Positions 5,019 to 12,388 of a stretch of 32,851 nucleotides of DNA are shown here, in pieces (the first letter of the stretch is position 1; every line of letters begins with the position of its first letter). The notes beneath the pieces are model-generated. The model had not been told where the DNA came from and ran no database searches. It saw nothing but the letters and a program-made list of their open reading frames with translations. Position numbers and translations under genes: made by a program. The DNA is from a virus, in the IMG/VR virus record IMGVR_UViG_3300006071_000054, positions 1 through 32,851 of that record; one strand, given 5' to 3'.

Positions 5019-5924
5019 ATGGTAGATTTTAAGGCTCTCAAAGCAGCTTCGGGTAAGAAGTCTCTCGAAACTCTCACTTCAGAACTCACTAAACTCAAGG
5101 ACAATGGTGCCTCTAAGAACGGTCCTGATGATCGTTTCTGGACAGCAACTGTAGATAAGGCAGGTAATGGTTATGCCGTTATTCGTTTTCTTCCTAGCCC
5201 TTCAGATGAGGATGTCCCATTCGTTAGAATGTTTGACCATGGTTTCCAAGGACCAGGTGGATGGTATATCGAAAACTCCCTAACAACTATCGGTAAGCAG
5301 GATCCAGTTTCAGAGTATAACTCAAAGCTGTGGAACTCTGGTATTGAAGCTAATAAGGATATCGTTCGTAAGCAGAAGCGTCGTCTTCACTTTGTTTCTA
5401 ATATCTATGTTGTTTCTGATCCAGGTAATCCAGCTAATGAAGGTAAAGTTTTCCTCTTCAAGTATGGTAAGAAAATTTTCGACAAGCTCGAGGAAGCAAT
5501 GAATCCTCAGTTTGCTGATGAAGAGGCAATTAACCCATTCGATCTTTGGTCGGGTGCTAATTTCAAGCTCAAGATTCGTCAGGTAGAAGGTTATCGTAAC
5601 TATGACAAGTCTGAGTTTGATAAGACTGGTCCTTTGCTTGATGATGATAAAGAGTTGGAGAAAGTTTGGAAGTCCGAGCATTCGTTGAAAGCGTTTCTTG
5701 AGCCTTCTAACTTCAAGAGCTATGAAGAGCTTCAGGCTCGTCTTACTAAGGTTCTTGGTGAACCTGCTGCTCAGAAACGTGCAGCTGCAAAGGTTGAAGA
5801 AGAAACTCCTTGGCAGGATGAAGATGCTGCTCCTAAGTTCAAAGCAACTCATGCACCTAATTATTCAGGTGATGATGATGACGATGAAGCTATGGATTAC
5901 TTTAAGAATCTCGCTGAGAAATAA
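5019..5924 (+). CDS. 32: gp32-like single-stranded DNA-binding protein (301 aa)
   Basis: gp32 coats single-stranded DNA during replication, recombination and repair. The length equals T4 gp32. The basic N-terminal arm is followed by the OB-fold core (YAVIRFLPSP, VPFVRMFDHGF, WYIEN, FVSNIYVVSDPGNPANEGKVFLFKYGKKIFDKL, FDLWSGANFKLKIRQVEGYRNYDKSEF), and the C-terminus is an acidic tail (DDDDDEAMDYF) for partner binding such as gp59. The whole protein has no cysteine, so the T4 zinc site (His64, Cys77, Cys87, Cys90) is absent; QDPVSEYN stands where T4 has the CPVC motif. Marine T4-like phages show similar variants. Expression is probably from its own late promoter plus read-through from upstream. 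Confidence 0.95.
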   Translation: MVDFKALKAASGKKSLETLTSELTKLKDNGASKNGPDDRFWTATVDKAGNGYAVIRFLPSPSDEDVPFVRMFDHGFQGPGGWYIENSLTTIGKQDPVSEYNSKLWNSGIEANKDIVRKQKRRLHFVSNIYVVSDPGNPANEGKVFLFKYGKKIFDKLEEAMNPQFADEEAINPFDLWSGANFKLKIRQVEGYRNYDKSEFDKTGPLLDDDKELEKVWKSEHSLKAFLEPSNFKSYEELQARLTKVLGEPAAQKRAAAKVEEETPWQDEDAAPKFKATHAPNYSGDDDDDEAMDYFKNLAEK

Positions 5925-5931
5925 AACAATT

Positions 5932-5956
5932 AAGGGAGCCTTCGGGTTCCCTTTTT
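5932..5956 (+). terminator. Rho-independent terminator after gp32
   Basis: Stem AGGGAGCC (5933-5940) and GGTTCCCT (5945-5952) around a TTCG tetraloop, with one G-T wobble, followed by five Ts (5952-5956). It lies between two converging transcription units (gp32 rightward, the hub operon leftward, stop at 5959). The opposite strand has only a weak T-run, so it should act mainly on gp32. Confidence 0.9.
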
Positions 5957-5958
5957 CA

Positions 5959-8142
5959 TTAGAACAATTTAATCTTATCTAACTCTTTGTAGTGAGAACC
6001 TCCAAACCCAAGACGTTCAGCCCACTTAGAAATAACTTCTTGGTCTTGTGATCCATTATAGTCAATTCCAGGAATATAAGATCCTTCACCTTGTTGAGTG
6101 TTAATCATTAAATCTCTTGATTGTTCAAGTTTCTCGCTGACTTCTCCAGCTTTCTGTTTGTAATTATAATCTTCTATTTGTTGTTGTATAGCAGATTGTT
6201 CGATTGTATTAGCAGCTGCCGCTACATTAGGAGATTCAACAGGTACAGGTCTTTCTGGAGCCATAATAGGTTGTGCTGTAGGTATACCAGCCATTTCATT
6301 CATTTTCATAGATAACGCAGATCCAGGTCTTATAGAATCTTTAGCAGACTCTGATAGCTTGGCCATAATACCGCCAAATCCTCCCATACCTCCTCCCATG
6401 GCGAGTTGCATTAGACCAGCGCCATGTTTTTCTGATTCGGTTGGTTGTGGTTTTTCAGCGTCTGGTGCAGCAGATTCTCCTCCGGATTCACCACCAGCTA
6501 TAGTTTTATCTGCTCCTGGTACTGCTTGTTCTTTTCCTCCAGCTGGTGTAGCATCAGGACTACCACCACCTTTACCATATGAGGCTTGGCTTGTTCCTGT
6601 TCCTGATAGTTGAATATGAACAGGATCTTTTTCACCAAGAGGACGAGAAAGCCCATATTTGGCAAGGATGCCCATCTTATCCATTTGACGTGCTTGATTG
6701 CTACTTACGTCAACAGCATTACCTGTTTCATGATTACTTTTGCCAGGAGGATTAGCAGGTATACTTGATTTACCAGAAATATATGCCTGATAAAGTTGTG
6801 CTTGTTTTTCAGCAGTTCTCATACCAGAAGTTACTGAAACAGGTTGACCTGTCTTTGCTTTAAACTCAGATGCGGCTGCAGTAAGTTTTGATACAAGATC
6901 TTTATTAACTCCAGATAAATCTTTACCTGCGAGTGCATTCTTATCAACTTTACCTTCTCCGCCATATTCTTGTTTTGCTGCTCCAGATATAATACCACCA
7001 TGAGCTTCTGGATGTCTTTCTCCTCCAGCATTTGGAGTTGCTGGCGGAGGTGGTGCAGCAGGAGCAGCATCTGGTGCTGTCTCTGATTTTGGTGTGGTTT
7101 CAGGAGTAGAAGTAACTTCTCCAGTTACTTTTTGTTTTTCTTTTGCTTCTGCTTTAGTTTCAGTAGCTGCAGTTTTGTTATCTACCTTTAGTCCTCTGAG
7201 ATAACCAAGTCTGCGACCTGTATCACGTTCAGCAAATGCTGGCTTCTCATAATGTTTTACTACAGCATACATTCTATCCTGATCTGATAGACTTTCGTCC
7301 ATCATAGCAGTCCATGCTTTAGTGTATTCTTTCTTGGTCTTCATTTCCCAGATAGCAGCTTTTGTTTGCTCTGCTACTGTCATATCTTTAGGATATTTAC
7401 CGAATTGTCTCTTTATTTCTTCTGATCTTTGTGGATCCCACTGAACAATGCCCTGTGCCATGTGCACGAATTCGCCACGTGAGTTTACGTCACGATTATA
7501 GGCATTGGGCTTTGCAAGAGACTCTCCAGACATATTGGCTGTGAGAATCTTAGCAGCTTTATCAGAAAGACCTTCAGCTTTTGCAGCTTTATATGCTTCT
7601 TGTTGGTTCTGAGCAAGATTACCAGATGCAACAGTTGCTTTACCTTCACCACCCATATATTTGATAGCTTCATTAGCAGCTATAGCACCACCAGCAATAA
7701 CAATACCACCAGTAGTGATAGTCTTAAGGGTGCTCATAATATTACCGAATATAGATGTATTATTCGTATTGCTGGATAACTGTGCCCAGTTGTTATTCAT
7801 GGCATTAATGCCACCGAATACATTCTTCATCTGGGCAAGAATATCTTGCTGGACGTTTATAGATTCAGATAGATGATTGTTAAGCTGATCTAGCTTATTG
7901 GCCATCTTATTAGAAGTCTCAGCTACCTCTTCTATAGATTCTGTGAGTCCAGCTAATTGTTTTCTTTGGCTTAAGATAGAAGCACCAAGATCTTTAACAA
8001 CTTTAAGAATATTCTTATTATTACCATCAGCAGCCCTACGGAACTCGCCCATAGAACTGTTCATGGATTGATTAATACTCTTAGATATTTCCCTAATTGC
8101 CTGGACATGGCTTGGGGCTGCTTCTTGGTTTTCTTGAACCAT
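5959..8142 (-). CDS. tail/baseplate-hub protein with lysozyme-like and M15 peptidase-like domains (727 aa)
   Basis: Probably a virion peptidoglycan-cutting protein. Residues 1-120 are helical with a likely coiled coil. A glycine/alanine-rich hydrophobic stretch (143-158) may cross or insert into a membrane. Residues about 180-318 resemble the phage tail lysozyme family, with ANMSGES (Glu207 candidate catalytic acid) and AQGIVQWDPQRSEEI. Residues 340-400 are a proline/alanine linker. Residues about 410-512 match the M15/VanY peptidase pattern: SGMRT, then SNHETGNAVDVS (His471, Asp478) and DPVHIQL (His509). The tail is glycine-rich, then helical. The gene is last in the leftward hub operon and overlaps the preceding 55-aa gene as TAATG. 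T4 carries its lysozyme inside gp5; here it is separate. Confidence 0.82.
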   Translation of the reverse strand: MVQENQEAAPSHVQAIREISKSINQSMNSSMGEFRRAADGNNKNILKVVKDLGASILSQRKQLAGLTESIEEVAETSNKMANKLDQLNNHLSESINVQQDILAQMKNVFGGINAMNNNWAQLSSNTNNTSIFGNIMSTLKTITTGGIVIAGGAIAANEAIKYMGGEGKATVASGNLAQNQQEAYKAAKAEGLSDKAAKILTANMSGESLAKPNAYNRDVNSRGEFVHMAQGIVQWDPQRSEEIKRQFGKYPKDMTVAEQTKAAIWEMKTKKEYTKAWTAMMDESLSDQDRMYAVVKHYEKPAFAERDTGRRLGYLRGLKVDNKTAATETKAEAKEKQKVTGEVTSTPETTPKSETAPDAAPAAPPPPATPNAGGERHPEAHGGIISGAAKQEYGGEGKVDKNALAGKDLSGVNKDLVSKLTAAASEFKAKTGQPVSVTSGMRTAEKQAQLYQAYISGKSSIPANPPGKSNHETGNAVDVSSNQARQMDKMGILAKYGLSRPLGEKDPVHIQLSGTGTSQASYGKGGGSPDATPAGGKEQAVPGADKTIAGGESGGESAAPDAEKPQPTESEKHGAGLMQLAMGGGMGGFGGIMAKLSESAKDSIRPGSALSMKMNEMAGIPTAQPIMAPERPVPVESPNVAAAANTIEQSAIQQQIEDYNYKQKAGEVSEKLEQSRDLMINTQQGEGSYIPGIDYNGSQDQEVISKWAERLGFGGSHYKELDKIKLF

Positions 8143-8309
8143 TATTTACTTTTAGCCTCTTCTAGTTCTTTTAGGTATGCCAGAAGCATGTCAACGTATA
8201 TATCTCTTTCAAATGGCATTAGATTTTCTATATCAGATAAAGAATATTTATGATGCTGGACGAGAGAGAACATAGTCTTGTAGTAGTTTCCAAGACTATT
8301 ATATGACAT
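8142..8309 (-). CDS. small hub-operon protein, gp51-position (55 aa)
   Basis: A short frame between gp26 and the lysozyme gene begins MSYNSLGNYYKTMFSLVQ and contains a SLSDIENLMPFERDIYVDML segment before a charged helical end. Both junctions are TAATG overlaps (start shared with the gp26 stop at 8309, stop shared with the next start at 8142), which is strong evidence that it is a real, coupled gene. T4 has gene 51, a hub-assembly factor, directly after gene 26. The position and the 'x-L-x-x-M-P-F-E-R-D-I-Y' pattern, common in small proteins next to phage tail genes, suggest an equivalent, but I cannot confirm homology. Confidence 0.82.
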   Translation of the reverse strand: MSYNSLGNYYKTMFSLVQHHKYSLSDIENLMPFERDIYVDMLLAYLKELEEAKSK

Positions 8310-9016
8310 TATAAGGTAAAAAAATCGTTTAACGAAGTCAAGATAATCTCTCTATCATGATCCTTTTCATTCTTATACTTAATTTTATACTCCATATGAG
8401 GGACACTCAGCAAGAATTTCTGGGTTTCTTGAAATGTCTTAATATTAAGATTTTCTACAAATTCGGCTAAATCTTTCTTCTTATAGTCCTTAGCCGAATA
8501 AACTTCATCTTCATAATAGATAGTGTCGATACAACGGAGAATGAGCTCGAACATATAATCCTTTTCAAGAGCCATAAACTCCTTATCGTCATACAGAGAA
8601 GCAGAAGGATATTTCATAATCATGCCTGATCTATCAGTTATTTCAATCTTGTTACTAGTTTTTTCAGGATATACCATTTTCACATCATCTAGATTTACAA
8701 CAAAATCATAAATCTTTTCATCCTCTGCATCTTTATAAGAAACCTTTACACTGCTATCAACAGAAAACGCCCTTAACCTTAAGAAAATATATTCAAGGTC
8801 AAAAATGGCCAGTTTGTTCACATCCAGTTTTGGGTCAAGTGAACAGTTATTCACTATCTGTTTAATTACTGATAGAATCTCAGTTTCAGTCTGGCCTTCT
8901 TTGGCCATAAGAATTAGTTTCTCTTCTTTAACAAGAAATGGTCTGAACTGAAAACTCTTCTTTAAAGAGGGAATATCAATACTATAAATCGGTTGATCAA
9001 TTTTAGGCAAAGACAT
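8309..9016 (-). CDS. 26: gp26-like baseplate hub subunit (235 aa)
   Basis: gp26 is a baseplate hub component or assembly factor of T4-type phages. The N-terminus MSLPKIDQPIYSIDIPSLKK followed by FQFRPFLVKEEKLILMAKEG is the family signature, found again as PFxVKEEKxLLxA in relatives. The middle has the usual FDLEYIFLRLRAFSV and a DVKMVYPEK region. It is slightly longer than the T4 protein. I use ATG 9016, with TTGGAG 7 bases upstream, rather than the TTG at 9028, which is itself part of that ribosome-binding site. It is third from the end of the leftward operon and overlaps the 55-aa gene as TAATG. Confidence 0.92.
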   Translation of the reverse strand: MSLPKIDQPIYSIDIPSLKKSFQFRPFLVKEEKLILMAKEGQTETEILSVIKQIVNNCSLDPKLDVNKLAIFDLEYIFLRLRAFSVDSSVKVSYKDAEDEKIYDFVVNLDDVKMVYPEKTSNKIEITDRSGMIMKYPSASLYDDKEFMALEKDYMFELILRCIDTIYYEDEVYSAKDYKKKDLAEFVENLNIKTFQETQKFLLSVPHMEYKIKYKNEKDHDREIILTSLNDFFTL

Positions 9017-9031
9017 GCTATACTCCAAATG

Positions 9032-9697
9032 TTATGGTGAAATGTTTATAGAATTATTTTTTTCAAATCCTGCAGGAGCTTGGGCTGGTTGCCCTGGTTG
9101 ACGTTGAATGGAGGATCCTTCAATCGTATAATTGGTATATGCAATACCGACATTTAATTTTACAATAGAATTATCTCCCCATGCAAGTGGAACTTCTCTT
9201 ATAGAAGTCGGAAATGCTTCAAATAAATTTATCTTTTGCACCGGATTACCGTAATTATCATAGACAACTATCTGAATTACAGTGGAATATTGGTCTTTAT
9301 ATTCAACCTGATATTTTGGCTGTTGAGTGTCAGTCCCAGCAAAATCATTTATTGCTCTTAACCATTGATACCAATATTGCCATATCTCTCCATATTCGTC
9401 TAACATCATAGAAAAACTTACTTCTTGATATTGAGCATTAATTGGCATCTTTTGTGTTGCACCAATACCAAAACGATTGATATCAGATGTCATAAGAGAC
9501 ATACCAGGAGCTCTGACCTGATCTATACGAAATTTTAAATTCTCAGCTATTTTCTGAGTAGGAACAGGAACGTTAGAAGAACTTACTAAAGCATTGAAAA
9601 TAATCTGCGGAGTGGCTATATTTACTTCAAAAGCGTTTGCGTACAGATAGCCATAATCGCTAACATTCTGTTTGAATTGGTTTATATTAAAAGCCAT
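9032..9697 (-). CDS. tail-tube-fold protein, gp19/gp54-like (221 aa)
   Basis: The protein resembles T4 tail-tube-fold proteins: an N-terminal strand region (NAFEVNIATP), a LKFRIDQVRAPGMSLMTSDINRFGIGATQK segment, which is typical of tube proteins, a VSFSMMLDEYGEIWQYWYQWLRAI helix region, and C-terminal strands ending in a proline/glutamine-rich tail. As it lies next to gp26 and is distant from any sheath gene, it is more likely the baseplate tube initiator (gp54 role) or a tube homologue at the hub than the main tube protein, but I cannot separate these. Starts at ATG 9697, eight bases after the preceding gene, and ends at 9032 before gp26. Confidence 0.75.
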   Translation of the reverse strand: MAFNINQFKQNVSDYGYLYANAFEVNIATPQIIFNALVSSSNVPVPTQKIAENLKFRIDQVRAPGMSLMTSDINRFGIGATQKMPINAQYQEVSFSMMLDEYGEIWQYWYQWLRAINDFAGTDTQQPKYQVEYKDQYSTVIQIVVYDNYGNPVQKINLFEAFPTSIREVPLAWGDNSIVKLNVGIAYTNYTIEGSSIQRQPGQPAQAPAGFEKNNSINISP

Positions 9698-9705
9698 CGT
9701 TTATC

Positions 9706-10272
9706 CTAATAAGGTGGTGAACCAGAATATCTACGATCTGGATTTGTATTCCATCTCTGTAACGGAAGCATCACAACCTTGGCCCAGTCTGATGGGTGGA
9801 CATAATGAAAAGAGCTTCTTACGTGCCCATACAGATATCTTTTCAGGCAACTCTCGAATCCTTTAAACTGACTCGTGTATGCTTTCAATATCTTATACGA
9901 CACCATAATCTTTGTCGAATCATTGTATTTATCGTTATTCTTGACACCGTTGAGAGCATCCATTAACTGAGCTCTGGCTGACGGAGGTAAATAATGAAGA
10001 TTTAATCCTAAGAACCCGTCTGAATACATTTCTATAATAAGAGTAAGAGGATATGAATCCCAGAAAGGCAATTTAGCCTTAGTCTTTGGATCGTATACAT
10101 ATAGGAACATTTCGCCTATCATTGGCGCTGTCCTTGTAGCAAACAGCTTACTGGGGTCTTTCTTGTTCTCCCCGACATTCTTGGCTGTATCACGAAACCA
10201 ATCTTGGGCGTTCTTGGCAACTTCTCTGCCAGCGCCTTTCAGTAGTTTCTTAAACTCTCTTTGATCGGCCAT
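9706..10272 (-). CDS. conserved virion-type protein between gp4 and the hub genes (188 aa)
   Basis: Unassigned, but its pattern is recognisable from marine T4-like phages: a basic helical N-terminus, then MIGEMFLYVYDPKTKAKLPFWDSYPLTL and EMYSDGFLGLNLHYLPPSARAQLMDAL (about residues 51-105), and a C-terminal HPSDWAKVVMLPLQRW. No enzyme motif or membrane segment. It overlaps the end of the gp4 gene by 23 bases, so the two are translationally coupled, which suggests a role with head completion or DNA-end protection (the place of T4 gp2). The gp2 link is inference from neighbourhood only. Confidence 0.75.
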   Translation of the reverse strand: MADQREFKKLLKGAGREVAKNAQDWFRDTAKNVGENKKDPSKLFATRTAPMIGEMFLYVYDPKTKAKLPFWDSYPLTLIIEMYSDGFLGLNLHYLPPSARAQLMDALNGVKNNDKYNDSTKIMVSYKILKAYTSQFKGFESCLKRYLYGHVRSSFHYVHPSDWAKVVMLPLQRWNTNPDRRYSGSPPY

Positions 10273-10717
10273 AAGACGCTATCCCCAGTTCTTTCTCTGT
10301 CATTAACATAAACTCATATCCACGGTCTCGGCAATATTCTTTAGCAGCTTTCCATTTAGCTGAGTTCACACCCCATGTCATTACCTCAGATATATATCGC
10401 TTTGTCTTTCTGCCTTCCATAATAGCTGGAGGCTGGCACTGAGCAGCTGGTTTCACTTCGATCAATATGGTCTTTGTTCCACCATTGTTAGTCTTACAGC
10501 GAGCAGTGAAATCTACATAATATCTATGAATACGATTATCGATGGGCGATCTATATGGTATAACGGTCTCCTCGCTCTGCCACCAAATAATGTTTGGATC
10601 CTCATCGAGCCTGTGCATGAGCTTCAACTCCCAACCAGAACGATACTCTATATTGGTCGGGTCGCCTTTATACTTGTCTGGATTTTTTGGTTTATAGAAA
10701 CCTTTATACTTCGCCAT
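10250..10717 (-). CDS. 4: gp4-like head-completion protein, nuclease-like fold (155 aa)
   Basis: gp4 (also called gp50/65) completes the DNA-filled head before tail joining. The match to T4 gp4 (150 aa) is clear along the whole length: KYKGDPTNIEYRSGWE, then EETVIPYRSPIDNRIHRYYVDF, then TILIEVKPAAQCQPP, then YISEVMTWGVNSAKWKAAKEY. The arrangement Glu30, Asp69 and Glu87-Val-Lys89 is that of a PD-(D/E)xK/TnsA-type endonuclease, so it may trim DNA ends. It is the first gene of the leftward hub operon, divergent from gp48 across a 55-base gap. Confidence 0.92.
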   Translation of the reverse strand: MAKYKGFYKPKNPDKYKGDPTNIEYRSGWELKLMHRLDEDPNIIWWQSEETVIPYRSPIDNRIHRYYVDFTARCKTNNGGTKTILIEVKPAAQCQPPAIMEGRKTKRYISEVMTWGVNSAKWKAAKEYCRDRGYEFMLMTEKELGIASYGRSKRV

Positions 10718-10728
10718 CTCATTCTTCT

Positions 10729-10736
10729 AATAAATA
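10729..10736 (+). promoter_or_regulatory. possible late promoter variant (AATAAATA) for the baseplate operon
   Basis: AATAAATA matches the late box at 7 of 8 positions and lies in the 55-base divergent gap between gp4 and gp48, placing the expected start near 10742 and a short leader with AAGGA before ATG 10773. No comparable motif is evident on the other strand for the leftward operon. The long rightward operon needs a promoter here, which is the main reason to report it. Confidence 0.4.
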
Positions 10737-10772
10737 ACTATAGAATATTTAGCCTTCAATAAGGATATAATA

Positions 10773-11477
10773 ATGGCTGGTACTAATTTTCCTACTCCTC
10801 CACAAAAGAGATATAGTTCTAGGTGTTTTCCTACAGATCTTATACAAGATGGCAGAGAATATTATACTGATATTTCTTTTGTTGAATATTCGGCTTCTAT
10901 GCAGGTTAATAATGGACCAAGTATTTCTGGTGGTATGGGAATTAAATTACCAATGCCAAGAAGAATTAATGATATAACAAATTTAAATTGGGCTGAGATT
11001 TCTGCAACTGATATGGCAGGTCAATTGGCTTCTCAGCAAATGGGTCAGGCTGGAGCGGCTATACAGGCAGCTGGCACCGGTGCTCAAATTGGAACAGGTC
11101 TTGCTTTAAATCCAATGATGTTTATGATGTTCCAGAGGCCATCATACAAAGAACACACTCTTTCTTGGACCCTTGCTCCTGCCAGTCAAAGAGATTCTGA
11201 CGAATTAAACGACATTATTAATGCTTTCAAGAAGGCTTCATTGCCCACTTTAGACTATGGCGGGGCTCTATTAGGTTATCCAAATATCGCCACTATTAGT
11301 TTTAAACCAGATAAATACTTATTCAAATTGAAGCCTTGTGCTATTATTTCTGTTCAGGTAGATTACACTGGAGCGGGAATGCCTTCGTTTTTCAAGAGCG
11401 ACGCACCAACTGTTGTAAACCTTACTGTTATGCTGAAAGAGATTCAGCTATGGAACAGAAACAATTACGAGATGTAA
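10773..11477 (+). CDS. 48: gp48-like baseplate tail-tube cap protein (234 aa)
   Basis: The segment FPTDLIQDGREYYTDISFVEY near the N-terminus, a glycine/alanine/glutamine-rich middle (about residues 78-108) and a tube-fold C-terminus (LNPMMFMMFQRPSYKEHTLSW, then SSFKPDKYLF-type strands ending QVDYTGAGMPSFF) are the pattern of the gp48 baseplate-tube junction protein of exo-T-even phages. It is shorter than T4 gp48 (364 aa). It starts the long rightward operon after an AAGGA ribosome-binding site and is followed directly by gp53. gp54 is the alternative assignment, since the two share the tube fold. Confidence 0.78.
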   Translation: MAGTNFPTPPQKRYSSRCFPTDLIQDGREYYTDISFVEYSASMQVNNGPSISGGMGIKLPMPRRINDITNLNWAEISATDMAGQLASQQMGQAGAAIQAAGTGAQIGTGLALNPMMFMMFQRPSYKEHTLSWTLAPASQRDSDELNDIINAFKKASLPTLDYGGALLGYPNIATISFKPDKYLFKLKPCAIISVQVDYTGAGMPSFFKSDAPTVVNLTVMLKEIQLWNRNNYEM

Positions 11478-11478
11478 A

Positions 11479-12387
11479 ATGGCCGAGAAGTATTTCGAGA
11501 AATTTCCAGTAATTACATATTCTAATAATCAGGTCGTTGATATTACCAAGAGAGTTGCTCTCATGGAAAAGATATCTACGAACCCATATGTGTTTTATCC
11601 TTATGATATTACTTCTGACGAACGTCCTGATCAATTATCTACAAGATATTATAACGATCCATATAGAAGCTGGATTTTCTATTTAACAAATAAGATAGTT
11701 GATCCATATTATGAATGGTATATGTCAGATAATGAATTTGTTGATTATATTGATAAGAAATATGGATCTTTTGTAAATGCGCAGCAAAAGATTATGTATT
11801 ATCGCAATAATTGGGAAACAGCCATTGAAGAAACTATAACAAAATCTGAGTATAACGCCTTAGACCCAGATGCACAAACTTATTATGAACGTATATATGA
11901 TTCAAGGCAAAATGTAATGGCATATAAAAGATCTCAATTAGATTGGAGATCTAATACTAATAAAATTTGTGGGTATCAAGTTAATGCTATTGCTGATCAA
12001 TTTAAATCATTTAACCAAGATGAAATAGTGACAGTTGTATTTAATGATAGACAATCTGGTAACGGACAATTCTTAAATTCGGCTAATACAGGGCAGTCGA
12101 ATGTCGTCGCTTTGCAGCACATGAGAGGTACATTCTCAACAAGTAATGATGTCGCTATATCTAACGGTAGTTTTATATATGGCACAGAATGTCAAATAAA
12201 ATTACCTCTTACTGAATTTTATCCTTTGTCTAATAATATTCCAGATTCTGTTGAACAATTCTGGTCTCCTGTTTCTTATTATGAATACGAATTAGAAAGA
12301 AAAGAATATAATAAATCTATTCGTGTTCTTGATGCATCGTTTAGAGATATTATTGCTGAAAATTTAAAAGATTTAATGAAGGTGTAA
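11479..12387 (+). CDS. 53: gp53-like baseplate wedge subunit (302 aa)
   Basis: gp53 joins wedges to the hub. The diagnostic N-terminal region reads RPDQLSTRYYNDPYRSWIFYLTNKIVDPYYEWYMSDNEFVDYI (about residues 50-92), matching T4 gp53 where a YGNPQLYWVLLMCNDNYDPYYGW block occupies the same place. The protein is about 100 residues longer than in T4, with an added C-terminal beta-rich part (TECQIKLPLTEFYPLS, VSYYEYELERKEYNKSIRV). It starts one base after the gp48 stop and ends one base before the next gene. Confidence 0.88.
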   Translation: MAEKYFEKFPVITYSNNQVVDITKRVALMEKISTNPYVFYPYDITSDERPDQLSTRYYNDPYRSWIFYLTNKIVDPYYEWYMSDNEFVDYIDKKYGSFVNAQQKIMYYRNNWETAIEETITKSEYNALDPDAQTYYERIYDSRQNVMAYKRSQLDWRSNTNKICGYQVNAIADQFKSFNQDEIVTVVFNDRQSGNGQFLNSANTGQSNVVALQHMRGTFSTSNDVAISNGSFIYGTECQIKLPLTEFYPLSNNIPDSVEQFWSPVSYYEYELERKEYNKSIRVLDASFRDIIAENLKDLMKV

Positions 12388-12388
12388 A

